Positions 44,811-57,735 of a stretch of DNA of 64,000 bases are shown piece by piece (positions within the stretch are counted from its first letter, which is position 1; each line of letters begins with the position of its first letter). The DNA is from Eucalyptus grandis. Its lineage: Eukaryota > Streptophyta > Magnoliopsida > Myrtales > Myrtaceae. The stretch spans positions 24,136,559 to 24,200,558 of the forward strand of contig NC_052614.1 of the NCBI RefSeq assembly GCF_016545825.1, read 5' to 3'. Below the pieces are notes generated by a model, which had not been told where the DNA came from, did not search any database, and saw only the letters and a program-made list of their open reading frames with translations. The position numbers were made by a program, and so were the translations under genes.

Positions 44811-47166
44811 ATGACGTCGTTCCTGCAGTCGCTGCTCGATCCGAAGAAGAACTGGTTAGCCGCCCAGCACATGAAGACCATCTCCAAGCGCCTCCGCCAC
44901 TACGGTCCTTCCCCTTCCATTTCACCCCATCGATTTCGTCGATTTCGCTTCTTCTTCTTCTTTTTTTCCTTCGTTTCTCGCCCTCTCGCGGTCGATCGAG
45001 GATGCGGTTGTCCGATTCGGCGTCCGCCGCCGCCGCCGGTTGTTCTGGTCTCCTCCGGCGGCGGCGGCGGCGGCTTTTCGATGTTTGACGATGTTGCCGT
45101 CGGCTCGAGTTTTGTGATTTTTATTTTCGGCGGAGTTCTGATTGTTTGGAATGAAAAATAGGGCTCCGGTACGACGATCTTTACGATCCTTACTACGATC
45201 TGGACGTGAAGGAGGCGCTCAACCGGCTGCCGAGGGAGATCGTGGACGCGCGGAACCAGCGACTCAAGCGCGCCATGGACCTCTCCATGAAGCACGAGTA
45301 CCTTCCCGAGAATCTTCAGGTAATGGGGCATTTGGCGGATGGGGTCGGTCCGTCCGTCGTCCGTCTTCCGGGGTTCTCGAAGCTTGTCTCGGATCGCGAC
45401 GCCTTGCTTTGGTGTCTTTGAATGGGGCGTGTCTCGAGCATTCTTTTTTGTTGGTGTCGTGTGTGGTAGTCTGACTCGAACGTTGTCGTCGGTGAATAAG
45501 AGATTAAAATTGATGATGACGAAATCGGCATAGAATACGGAACACTTGCGGAGGCGGTGGTATGCGTGCAATGCGAGCGATTTGCGCTTCGTGAAAGTAT
45601 TCTTTGTTGTTGGGCGTTGCTTGTTCATCTGTTGAAATTTGAGCGTAAGAATGTATGTTTTGAGCAATGGCTTTGAAATTGTATCTTCTCTTATGAAAAA
45701 AAGGTATTATATAGAGATGTTAATGTACCTCATTCTTACCCCTGCAGGCTATGCAAACTCCTTTCAGGAGCTACCTTCAGGATATGCTTGCTCTTGTAAG
45801 TTTCTTTTACTCAGAGGAGAAGTTTTTATAGATTGCTTTGAATGGTGATCTGGCTCCATGCTTCCTTTGCAATAAGAGAGAACTTTTAGCAGCCCTAGGA
45901 GTCTCGCTGGGTCTCTTGTGAATCTTTGTTATTGCTACATCGGCCCATGTGATTAGAGTGGATCTTTAGTTGGGCATATTTATTAGTTCTTGTGGATTCT
46001 ATATGGAAATCAGACATTTTATCCAATGTAAAAAGGTGGAAAGCTAAACATCAAGAAGTTATTTGTGGTGACAAGTTATGGTATGCTTCTTAAGGTAGGT
46101 TCAGTTGAATACCATATTAATCTCAGGAATCAAGTAAGAGGCAATCCAAAGCTCAAATAGGTGGCTCAATTGTTTGTATAATGGGAAGCATTCGCTCGGT
46201 GCTCCTCAATATACTTAAAGTAGGCATTTAGTTGCTTTTACTTTCTGCTGCAGAGAACTGAATCAATGCTGCATTCCTAATCTTACCCCTTATATCTGGT
46301 CCTAAACCCCACCCCTTAAAGAACCCTAAAAATGGGGAAAAAAGTAATAGAGAGAGAGAGAGAGTATTATTATCTTAAGAACTCTTAAGTTATGGCTTAG
46401 GCATCAGTTGCATATAAAATTTCTCTTTTAACCTTGTCAGCTGTGATTGTGAAGTTTGATATGTGTTTTGACTATTGGAGGAATAATTCCTATTGTTGAT
46501 TTGAAGAGTGAATGAATGCCGTAGAAAGTGGCACATCTACAGTTTGTCTCACTAGCTGTAATATTATAGTTGAATGGAATACTTTTGTGGCAGTATTATA
46601 GGTCCTTGAGCTTATCTTCCTGTAGAGTCAATCAGCTGAGGCTTGTCTCATGCAACTTTGTATCTTTTAAGTCTTGCTTTCTAACTTGCTGAGTTTGGAG
46701 GTGGATAGTAGTTTCGGGTGTTTCTATGAATCGAAGTCTGTTGTGAATTTTTAACCAATTCTATTACAGGAAGTAACTGGACTTGATGCTTTCCGTGAAA
46801 AATTATTTTTTCTTATTTCAAGATTAATCGTCTGTTGTACAATTAGTGTTGAGTGATATGTTTTTTGAGTGTGTGCGTGTGCTTGTGTTTTTCTGGGGCT
46901 CTCTCATTCTATCTTGATTTGCTCCTCTCCTTGGGTTTAATAAAATGTACCTGCCAAATGATGCGTCAAAGTCATGTTTGAGATAATTCTCGGGAAGTGG
47001 TTTTCTTTGATTCACTTGGTTTTAGATGATGGCAGCTAGTTTTTTCAGTCTATATATGCACAAATCACTAAGAATCTCTTATGTGAGACTCTGCAGGTTA
47101 AGAAGGAGAAATCAGAACGTGAAGCTTTGGGAGCATTGCCTCTCTACCAGCGCACAATTCCTTGAG
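44811..47166 (+). CDS. QCR7: Cytochrome b-c1 complex subunit 7 (QCR7, 14-kDa ubiquinol-binding type)
   Basis: This is a small accessory subunit of respiratory complex III on the matrix side of the inner mitochondrial membrane. Exons are 44811-44904, 45162-45319, 45748-45795 and 47098-47166, 369 nt in total (122 aa), the normal plant length. All introns are GT-AG and phases join cleanly. The N-terminal MTSFLQSLLDPKKNWLAAQH, LRYDDLYDPYYD, the LNRLPREIVDARNQRLKRA helix and the C-terminal ALGALPLYQRTIP are family signatures. There is no cleavable presequence, as is usual for this subunit. The start follows a GAAGAAGAAG leader. Intron 3 is the longest (1.3 kb). Nothing suggests inactivation. Confidence 0.93.
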
Positions 47167-48307
47167 CTCCTAGCCTTTTTTTATGACCGGTGGCTTTAAT
47201 CTCATGGGCACCATAACATGGTAGCCTACATTCTGTGGAAATTTTCATTGTGCTCTTATATAAGCGTTTCCTTCATCCCAATTGCTTGTATCGTGGGACG
47301 GCAGTCACTATCTAGCTTGTCATCTAGTTGAATCTGATGACTAAGTGACATCGACTTTTGTAATAAGTTTATGTCTGGAATGTTGAGTACTAGATTAAGT
47401 CTGTTGTTATGCCTGCCTCTTTGCTATGGAATATAGAATCTTGTTTGGACCATTTTGTCCTTTGAGTTATCCATTGCTGTGCATTTTGCCTTCTGCAATT
47501 CACACCTTGTTTCGTTGCTTCACGATTCCTATTTGCTAAGTCCCAATAAACTGTCCACTGACGACATGATATCTGCTTATTGTCATTCTGTGGGGGACGC
47601 ACATTCAGCTGAAGAGTTGCTAATTGGGATGAATTTAAGTTTGCTTCAGTTGGAATTTTGATGTCTGGCTGATCAAACCACAAAAAGGAGTAATATTTTC
47701 ATCACATTAGTCATGCAGAACTGCATAGTGTGTTCATATGAATCTGCCTTGAGTTGGGCCAGTTGAAAATCTGTTGAGGGTCTGTGTGCCATTACCATAG
47801 AGATGCCTAAGGGTAATAGACTGATCTTCTGCGTGACCTGCTCTGATTCAGTTTTTGGTTATTATGGTAGGTCTGCATCCAGATCATCAGATAGCCAAGG
47901 AATGAAAATGAAGTTTAGATGAGGAAAAATGTTCGCCGCTTGGCTCAGTAGCTATTCTTGAACTTTTTCAATAAGAAAAGATGTGTTCGCGGTCCTTATT
48001 TGGAGTTAAGGGCAAAGTACCAGAGTGCTGCAAAGCTATGCTGAAATGGAATTCGTGTTGTGTTACGCATTAGATCAGACTCTTGCGAGAATCCATGCCT
48101 GTTTGGCATTTCTCACTGTGATTGGTTGTCGATTTCCTCACCTTGGCCATTCAGGGATCGAACTTGGGAGATTCTGAGCTGATGAGTTTGAGCTCTCGCT
48201 TATAAGGCCGAAAAGGCTCTTTAAAGCCCGGTCGACAGGAGGACCATACCGACACGTGAGAATGACTTATTTATCGATTCTTTTGAACGTTTGTGGCATG
48301 GAGAAAG
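47167..48307. other. QCR7 3' flank, no gene seen
   Basis: The first 200 bases are probably 3' UTR. The short open frames are not supported. Confidence 0.5.
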
Positions 48308-48311
48308 TAAA

Positions 48312-48968
48312 GGGTGCGTTTGTTTGCGTTTACTGTTTTAAAAATTGTTAGGGAACAGAAATAAAAAAGTGTTTTTGTTTCCGGGAACAATTTTTGAACA
48401 AAAAACGCGTTTGGTAAACATGTTGTTAAACAAAAAATAAATAGAAACACATTTAGTAAATTTGTATAATTTTTTATTTTTTCCTTTTTTCTTTTTTTTT
48501 TCCTTTTTTTTTTTTTTCTTTTGCCGGTCTTAGGCGGCCTTGGCCATGGCTCTGCGGCGGCCGACGAGGGCTGACGGTCTCGCCCGGCCGACGCGCCCGA
48601 CATCTCGTCGGGCCAGGCGAGCTCGATCTCGCCCGGATCCGGCGAGGCCGAGCTCGCCCGGCAATCGGCGAGGCTCGGCCTCGCCGAGGGCGGCGAGCCT
48701 CACCCTCAGGGCGAGGCCTGCCGGCCCTCGTCGGCCGGTCCGGCCATGGCGAGGCCGCCGGCCCTCAAATCGGGGTCGTAGGCCATGGCCGAGGCCGTAG
48801 GCCCTCGTCGGGGTCGCCAGGCCATGGCGAAGCGGCGACCGGCGAAAGAAAAGAAAGAAAATAAGAAGAAAAATAAAAAAGTGTTTAAGTTTTGTTTTTG
48901 TTCCCGAAACAAAAAAAAGAAATTTCTGTTCCTTGGAACGTAGAAATAGGGTGCAGCCAAACGCACCC
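48312..48968. mobile_element. Non-autonomous TIR element with GC-rich core, TAAA flanks
   Basis: The ends GGGTGCGTTTG and CAAACGCACCC are perfect inverted repeats over 11 bases, and the pairing goes on imperfectly through AGGGAACAGAAAT and its counterpart. TAAA flanks both sides (48308-48311, 48969-48972), which fits a TAA-type Harbinger duplication plus one base. The core (48530-48850) is dense in GGCGAGGC/GCCTCGCC units similar to those at 22900-23100. The open frames inside are compositional. Confidence 0.8.
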
Positions 48969-49192
48969 TAAATGGTTCGATCTTGCTCGCTCCATTCGCT
49001 AAAGGCGTCTTGATATAAGGTTGTACGATGAGGCACCTGAAATACCTGAGTCACTGCATTGTCGCCGAGTATAATTGCTGGAAGTAGCAAAGAGATGGTA
49101 AATGAGTACGCTAAATCCAATTGAAGTGGGTCGAACTCAGGCTCTGACTTTCTTAAGCTAATGACAGATGACTATGGCAAATCGTTATTTGC

Positions 49193-50075
49193 TTTAGTTT
49201 TGTTTGTTTTACAAAAAATATTTTTTTTGCATTTTATGGCATTCAATTTACCAAGGAAAATGAGTTAATGGAAAATATTTTCCTTATTCGACAGAAAACT
49301 TAAGTTAAAATTCAAGAAAATGATTTTATCTCTAAAAAATCGGAAATTATTTTATAAAATATGATTAGTTATCGACATTTGAACCCAAAAGTCCATGCTT
49401 AGGCACGAAATCTAATATTGGTTCCCGAGTCTCCAATGTCTGGGCTCGGGTCCATCAAGGCTGGCTTGTGCCTAAGACTTTAGCACTTGTGCCCAACTCT
49501 CGAGGCACATCCTCGAGTCCATCGAGCCTTGAGTCTAGGAGCCTCTGGCACCCTTGCCTTGGTCCATCGAGGTCAGGCCTGAAGCCTTGTTGCTCATGCC
49601 CGATGCCTAGGCACTCAAGCTCAAGGTCCACTCAGGTCATGCTTAGGTTCCTAATACTCTAGCTCTAGTCTTGGCACTCGACCTGGGTCCACAAGGCCAT
49701 ACTCAGGTTGTTGGTGCTTGGGCTTAGGTCCTTGGTGCTCGATCTAGGGACTATCGAGGTTGAGGCCTGAGACCCCAATACTTGTGCCCTCATCCCCGAT
49801 GCTTGAGTCAAAGTCCACCGAGGCGAGACTTACGACTTTGATGCCCATACTCGGTTCTCCAACCGTCCATGTGCAATTATTAATGCACAAATAATGTATG
49901 TTTATTTAAAAAAATCATATCAAATTTTTCATACCAAAGGATGGAAAATAATTTTCAGTTCATCTTCAAATTTTAACCAAACATCAGAATATATATCTAT
50001 TTTCAGGAAAAATGATTGTTAATTTTTTTTTTTTTTTCAAAAGTATCAAATCTTTCACGAAACGATTGGAGCCCA
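49193..50075. repeat. MITE-like element with degenerate CTCGGGTCCATCGAGG minisatellite core
   Basis: The arms have TTTTGTTTGTTTTACAAAAA on the left and CACGAAACGATTGGAGCC on the right, with GGAAAAT/ATTTTCC stretches next to both. Between them (49390-49870) a unit like GGTCCATCGAGGTC recurs many times with changes. Confidence 0.5.
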
Positions 50076-50396
50076 TCGCATTGTGTGCGGTTGTGCATGA
50101 GTCAGGTGTACCAATGTCAGTGAACAAAATCCCTTGTTCTATACATCATCCACGTCTCATTAAATTCATCACGAAAGAAGAATGAATGGGCGGGGGAGGA
50201 AAATGGCAAAACAAGGAGGTCGGTACAGAGTGAGGGTAAAGGGTAGGTCGGTGGGTAGCAGCGATATCTTCGAGTGTGCTTGGCCAAGAAAAATTGGCCG
50301 TGTAATGAAACAGCGTGTCGTGCAGACTGTCCCCCCTTATCTCTTGGTCCTCCTAGAGCGAGCAAATCAGGTAAAAGAAGATAGATCCAGAATCTG

Positions 50397-50397
50397 C

Positions 50398-50442
<45 letters not shown>
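50397..50442. repeat. (AAT)n microsatellite
   Basis: About fifteen AAT units are uninterrupted. Confidence 0.97.
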
Positions 50443-53400
50443 TATGATAATAAAGTTAATTCCATGAAAAAAAAATCAAATTGATATATTTATAACAAAT
50501 TTTCTTGGATTACAAAAAGCCTCGAAATAGTACACCTATGATAAATTTACACCTAATTGATTTTTTTTGGTAACTTTAAACTCCAAATTAGTATTTTAAT
50601 GACGTAAGCTTATCATGTCAATTGAATTACAACAATTTCATGGTAAAACGTAACAGAACCCAATGAACGATAAATATGTTATATTAAGGTTTTTAATGAC
50701 CCAAATTAATTATGGGTAAATTTATCATATATACCAATTTTGAGTTTTTTGTTACCTAAAAATTAGTTTTTGATAAATTTATCACAGATATACAAGTTTA
50801 AATTTTTTTGTGATAATATCATAAAATAGTAAAAAATCGCAACTTTGGAGCCACTGTCAAATCGATTTTTAAGTATCACTATAACAACTTCTTATACTAT
50901 TCATTGATTTTTAAGTATCGCTTTTTTTATGAGAAATATGATTTAATTGTGTAGATAAAAATTTCAAAGTTGAATTGAATTCTGTATAGAAGGCTTTAGT
51001 GTAATTTTCCTGAGTTAAAAAAAGAGAATTCTGGGGCTTGTGCAAGCTGCAGAGGGAATTATCAGCTGGGCATTTGCAGGTGCCAATCATACAGGCCGGC
51101 TTTTAATGGGCATGGAGGCATGGGGTTGCTGCCATTATGTGTCATCTCCCTCTTTGTCTCTCTGGCCCTGACCTCTATCTTGTGTGGATAGGTTTGAGTC
51201 TGAAATCCAAGTTCATCTTGATCTCTGGGCTCGTTCTGAATTGGCCAGACGATTTGCAGGGAAACAAAAGAGAGAACAAAATAAATGCTTTCTCTTAGCA
51301 GAACCGTCTTACCTTCATAAATAGTATTTCACTCTTCTTATACATGGAAGCCAAAGATGTTAATTTTCTTATAGGCTGTTTGGTATGGTTTTTCTCCCAA
51401 CAGCTTCATCTGTGTGAAGGGATGTCGCAACTTTTAAAAGTGTATGGCAAACGCCTTAACAGTTATAGCACCTCCGAAGCTAGGTAGCTTATACCAGCTT
51501 ACAACGAGCCCGCAACACTTCAAGAAAATGAACTACCATTTGTGACATTCATCTTTCGGGGTTCGAATGCATAGATCTAATGTTATTCCTGAAACCATCT
51601 CTCATTTCTCCATTTGTGCTCATCCCAATGTGTCCAAGAAGCTCTTCAGAAGCTCCCCTTGTGGGGAGAGACTTGTCTGTCGGGTAGGTTGTCACTTTTC
51701 ACAAGTAGCTTGGATGGTGACTTGTGCTTGCATTGAAACTGAAAGTGTTATCTTTTTCGAATCAAAATGAAAAAGCCCTTTCGAGGGGACGGGTTAATAC
51801 AGTGAAAGTCCTACATATGATGCATAGAATGCAATCAAATTCTAGAATTATAATCGACTCGATTAAGCTCTAAATCTTGTAAGAAAAATACAATTAAATT
51901 CATGAGATGAACAGTGCCTAAAATTGTTTATATGTTACTCAAAACATGGGATCCATAAATTGCAGTTTTACATATAATTTTTAGGATTTGATTACAATTT
52001 TCGCAAAAAGTTTAGGATTATTAGAATTGATGAATTGAAAGATTTACAATTTGATTACATTCTGTACATAAGTTTAGAACTTGCGGTACAAATTTCCCAT
52101 TCTTTCAAAATCATGGCATGCATCAATCATCTTCGACTCAACACATATTAATTGAAAAGTCCTATGTTATAGTTTCTAGATATATACTCGATAAGGTGCT
52201 ACCTATCCATTAAATATGTGGCCGAAACCCCAACGGGAAATTATATAGCAGTTGAACTTTGTTTGGATCGTAAGATAGACTAGATCGAGAGGACTTGAGG
52301 AATGAATATTAATTATTTGTAGGTCCAAAGCTTTTTGACATTTCCCCCCTCACCAATTACCTCCATATTCTAAAGTGTTAGAAGATATCTCACGTTACTT
52401 GATTATGGATAAATATGCTATTTATTTATATGTGCTCTTCCTCCACCCATTAGAATAAATTTTTTGGATTAAATCTTCTAACAAGGTATCGGAGTTAGTA
52501 TCTATCTCACTTTATTCCATGTGTACGTCTATGCCGTTGTTATTTTTAATTAAACTTGCACATGAGAATGATGTTAAAATACCGTATACCGTATGACTAT
52601 GGGGTCTGTATGCTCTTTATATACACATGATTTCCCTTTATCAACTTAAACTTTTGGATTAGACTTTCTCGTAAATTTCTTTTTTTTTTTTAATCTTGTC
52701 AATTTATTCGTTCTTATCTATGCAAGAAATTATTATGTATGTAGCCAACATTAGCCACACAAGTCCTTCTGAAGACAAGGGGTCGAGACAACCGCGATCT
52801 CATCGGAAGACAAGTTCATTAATGCAGTTGCACTGTGTGCGTGCATGTGCATGGTCTCATTCTGATGGTCTATTTCCCTGTTCTTAGAAGGGTTTGTCCC
52901 GAAGAAGAGAAAGAGATCGGCACCGATTGATTTGTCCCCTCTCAAGCTTGGAATTCCTCAAGATATAATAAATAAATAAATAAATAAATAAAATCACGTC
53001 ATACAAAACTCAAAGGGCTTGACCCTTTACTCCCTATTTCCATTTTCAGGAGACATTTCTCCATTTGTAGAGGAAGTTCCTTTGTACCAGTTCAAAGATT
53101 GAGCTACAAAGAGTATGAATTCATGCATGACCACGAGGGAATGGGTCTTTGCAGATATTCTCGAAATCTGAGAGAAGGAATCAAAACAATATTCTGGACA
53201 ATCTCCCTCTCTTTTTTTGCAGTTTTTTTTCTTATATTTGATTATAATAGATAACCTTGACGTTGTAAAATCAGAGATTTGAATTGTAGGACCATGTTAC
53301 GGCATGGTGTACAATTACGATGACTTATTGTAATGTTGTATGGTAAATTGAGAGATGACAATTCTAGCATTAGTTGATCAAGACTGGCCATGTGGCCAAC

Positions 53401-56400
53401 ATGTAAGTAAAGGTGCTAATGTCATGGTCAAACGTCAAAATCAGTACTTCCTGTTCTATCTGGAATAGCAATATACATGGACCTAAAACTTAATCATGCA
53501 TTTCTTTTTCCGTTTTTTTTTTTTTTTTTTTTTCAATCAAGCAAGGCAAAATCCTCCATGTCGGTGAAAACCCTTTTCTTTCCCCTCTTTTTTGAGAAAC
53601 AAAGGCATTAATGTTGCTCTCATGAAAAGTATAAACAAATTCATTTCTGCATTTCTTCAGAGTCATTTTACCCTATTTATCCAGCAAATTGCATAGACTG
53701 ACATAAATTTCCTTTTTTTTATAAAGTTATCAAATAATTAGAACTTCTTCCCTTTTCTTTACCATCATCATCCATATTAATATTATTATTATTTGCAAGA
53801 GAGTATCTTTTGGGCAGCAGACAATTTTTTATCCTTACAGCACTCATGTAGCGGTGTTCCACACAAAAACAAAAAAGACTTTCAAGCAAGATTTTGCATT
53901 GTTGTCGCGTGGAAAGTGTTTAAAAATCTCACATGAGGACAATTGAAGTTAAAAAGGAGGCAACCCCCAATAATTCAAGCGGGCAGGAGACCTTGATTTT
54001 AGGGCCAATGAAAGAGAAAGTTCCAAAAGAAAATTGCAAAGAAAAGGGACGGGTAAATTGTCTCTTCAGACCTTGATGAAGAAGGGATTTCCGCACAAGA
54101 AGCAGATAGAGAAGGGGGTAAAAGGGATGAGGTTGAGATTAGTGTTGGGCCACCATTTACTATTATTCAATTCAGCCCTTAGGCCCACCATGCTTCCCTC
54201 CTCCTGACCCAGAAATTCAATCCAAATAATTCAATTCAGCTCTCGGATCTGTTCTTGCATTTTATTTTATTTTATTGTTTGGTTTTTGTTTGTTAGGTCA
54301 GCTGGGATTTTCTTGCATGCCCTAGCACTGTCCCCTTCAGATTGAGTCCCACAGCCTTTGGAGCCCCAACATGCCTCGTGATTCGTTTCATTGATAATTT
54401 GACAAAATTCACGCTCTCGAATGATTAAACTATCAAATGAAGCGTCAATTGTTAGATTCGAATTTTTAAGCAGATGGGTCATACTCAATTATGACTATAA
54501 TTATGTGACATCGTTTAATATATCATTTATTAAATCAATTTTGGTATTTGGATCATTATTTCAATCAGAAGTCCGCCATATTTGGATTGAGTGTACTTTC
54601 GATATTTTAGGTCATACAAAAATATTTGCATGGAGAAATCTCCACCATTATAAATATTTAATTGAAATGACAAGCTCTATACAATCATCTGAAAAGAAAC
54701 TTCCTTGATCAATGACAAATAAATAAAACCTCGTGTTAGGTATTCTACGTGTCTCCTGACATCTATTCCATCAAGAATCTCTAGATGACATCTCATCTTG
54801 TAAGGCTATGTTTGGTTTGGTTGGGCCATTGGAGAAAACTTTTAGAGAAATGTAAAGGACATAGGCTAGAGCTTTTCTTTTTTTTTTTGGCAAAATACAA
54901 ATAGTGTTTAGTAAAGTGTAATTTATAATTGCATTGTGAAGCAACTTTGGTTTAAGTGCTATGTCGAACAAACTACACTTAAAAAGGGACTCGTTTTATT
55001 TTTATTTTTAAAAAGAACTTCAAACCCTTCATTAGCATTGAGCTCAAGATGTTAACAAGCTAGATCTACTATCGACAACACTCGCTTGAGATTCTACTAC
55101 CCTTGGCAACGTTGCCAAGGTCGTGTGACTTTAGGTGACTGCCACCTGAGGTTGTACAACTCCAGGCTGCCTCACTTGAGTTAGCGTGACTTCATTCGAG
55201 ACTTGTTGGTGCCAAATTTGAGTCACCGACAATGTCACACCCAATAAGGGCATTTTAGAGAACTTCAAAAGTTTAGCAAGGGCAAAATTATATAAAAAGA
55301 AATTATTAGCATTATGAAAATGCTCAAAACTCTAAGCTCCAACAAACTTGCGTTAGGTTAAAGGAATTTAGAAAGCTTTGGAGACCTAATTGCATTCTCC
55401 AAAAACTCTTCAAAAAATTTCTCAAATGCCACTTGCATTTTTTAAGGCCGAATGGACCTTAATGGAGCATCGCTTCACTAAACAGTTGTTGTCATTTTCT
55501 TGATGAAAGCGAAATAAATCTGATCTTTTATCTTTCGCATGTATCTCCATAAAAAAAAAAAAGAAGAAGGATAAAATATAAATTCTTGGATTGTTTGCAT
55601 CCGCAAATATGTTGTCTGCATATATTTGTTCTCGGGTTCAACAACCTTTGAAAAGACCTTCATCTGTATTTGTACCTCCTCTCATGTTAAAAAAAAAAAA
55701 AAAAAATCTAAGGTTCTAATCAGAATCTCCAATTCATAGTTTTCCCCCTTCCTGCCGACCTTAAGAAACAGTAGTTTTGCAACTTTTTGGGTCTGACATG
55801 TGGTCTGTTACTCTATAATGTCAGCGACTTCATTCCCATTCCATTTCTTAATGAACAAATCAATATTGTTGTTTCTTAGGAACTTTGCGATCGCAGGCAC
55901 CATCATTCCACCTGCCATTCACATGTGCACCCATCAAATCCTTCTCCCATCTGAGATTCTCTGATTTTTCTTTTGAAGAAATTCCTTGGAATAGTGATCT
56001 GTGAATGCATTTCATACCAGAAGCTAATGGACGCTGAACACCCTCCAAGCAAAGATGCAACAATGTCCATGTTCACAAATCAAAAACCCATGTGCATTAG
56101 CTCCATGCCTCTTGATGCTTGGGGCCCTTTTGCTCATTTACCTAAGAACCGAGACCCTCCATTAAGATTTATTGCCGCTTTTATCTACTGCTAATTCATT
56201 TCCTGTCTGCTTCAACTTTTCTTGGATATACATATTTCAGTAAATTCTACAACAACTATACAATTAATGCAATTCTAGAACTCTCACTTATTCATCAGTT
56301 GTCCATTTGATGTTTGCTACATGATATCACGTGTTTCATACATAAGGTTTTCATGTAATTGCATCGGGAAGGACTTTTTTCCTTTCGTTTTTCATAGCAA

Positions 56401-57600
56401 GACAAAGTATTTGAATTTTTTGGCTTGATTTTGGCTCACGTACTATGTAATAATATATGAGACAGAAATCATGCGATTCGAGGTATGGAGGAGGGTACAT
56501 AGATATTGGCATATTACTTGCAAAAATATGGCAAAAAGTTGGGCTTTACTTTAACTGTAGTGCAAAATGATGTTAGTATGATATTTGATCAATTGTATTT
56601 TAAACAGAAAGACTTATATATTAGGATCCGGCTATATAAACTACAATATTTTATGGAACTAGTATATTTAACAATGGAACTTTCCTACTAATTCGTTTTT
56701 ATCACATGAGAAATCATAAGAATACATGTTATATTATTTTATGGAATTATGAATAATAATAAGCATATTTTGGGCACTTGACATGTTGCATCATTGATTG
56801 AAAAAAGAAAATACGTAAAATTAAGTTTGAAATGGAAGTTTTTTCATGTGAGTGTAATACATCATATATTAATACAGGCGTAATTCGGTTTAATATTAAA
56901 AAGGAGTACTTTTCCTTAAGTTAGTTAAAAGTGTGGGACCTAGAAGTTTTATTGAAAATAACTCATTTTACATCAAGGTACGGTTATTTGACCAACATAT
57001 ATCCTCATACATTTACACGAATGGTCCTATGTACGTCATATCCATATAAAGTACCACCTATAGCATGATGGGCATGACCCCCAAAATTATTCTAAGCGAG
57101 AGAAATCATGTTTCGAATTCGAGATCTATCGCGTCGAAATCAAATGCTCGATCACTAAGCTAATCATTAAAGATGAGGGAAGAGGGGAAGTGTTAAGAAG
57201 TATACTTGATATACATCATGTTCCCGTTTCTCAATAGTTTAAGCTTTAAGAAAAGTGATTACGGCATCTAATGTTGGCAATTAAACTTTATCCGGGAACA
57301 AATGACTAAATTAATCCCCCAACAAGGTTGTGCTTGAAGCATGGTGTTCCTGCATACCTTGCAGCATCTCAGGGGCGGATGAAGTCATGTGATATTTAAA
57401 GATCACCCCCAAGAATAGGAACTATGGAATTTATTGAAGATCGTGTCTTGGACCTCCACCAGATAACATCCAAGAGCATAAATTTTAAAAAAATAAGATA
57501 AAATACAGAACGATTAGAGGGTCAAAAGCGTAAATCGGGCAAACCCCACGTGAAAGAGACAGTGGCAAATGGAGGTAATTTCCTCAATGTCACAGGGCTC
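50443..57600. other. Long intergenic region without a supported gene
   Basis: 50480-50830 carries the diverged ACAAATTTACC repeats. 51050-51300 and 55850-56170 are less AT-rich, but neither strand gives a domain or exon chain. 55080-55260 has degenerate repeats around GGTGACTGCCACC. A T run lies at 53512-53533. 57080-57180 is unremarkable. Small decayed transposons are likely throughout. Confidence 0.5.
52966..52993. repeat. (AAAT)n microsatellite
   Basis: About six AAAT units. Confidence 0.9.
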
Positions 57601-57619
57601 TCTGGCAATGGCACATGCA

Positions 57620-57627
57620 TATAAATA
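57620..57627 (+). promoter_or_regulatory. TATA box of the DUF642 gene
   Basis: TATAAATA lies 116 bases before the ATG, which would give a leader of about 85 bases ending in a CT-rich stretch (57685-57715). Confidence 0.7.
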
Positions 57628-57735
57628 AGTGCCCTGCTCGATCTGCTTTTGCACAAACTATATTCTTCTATTTCAGGCTGAAAACTCCTTTTCCTTCTCC
57701 CCCCTCTCCCTTGGAGCTGCAAGAAACCTTTGGCG

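Noticed and set aside
44649..45667. Plus- and minus-strand long frames over QCR7 exons 1 and 2
   Set aside because: They read through the GC-rich first intron or its antisense; QCR7 exon structure explains the locus.
48540..48800. Arg/Pro-rich 86-codon frame
   Set aside because: It is compositional, from GGCGAGG-type repeats inside a TIR element.
51050..51260. Possible microRNA precursor in a less AT-rich patch
   Set aside because: No known mature microRNA was recognised and no clear long stem could be built by eye.
55860..56194. Opposed small open frames around 56 kb
   Set aside because: Neither strand shows a domain, codon bias or splice partners.
57100..57180. tRNA-like TTCGAATTC/GTTCGA-type phrases
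   Set aside because: No cloverleaf with acceptor stem, anticodon loop and correct spacing could be formed.
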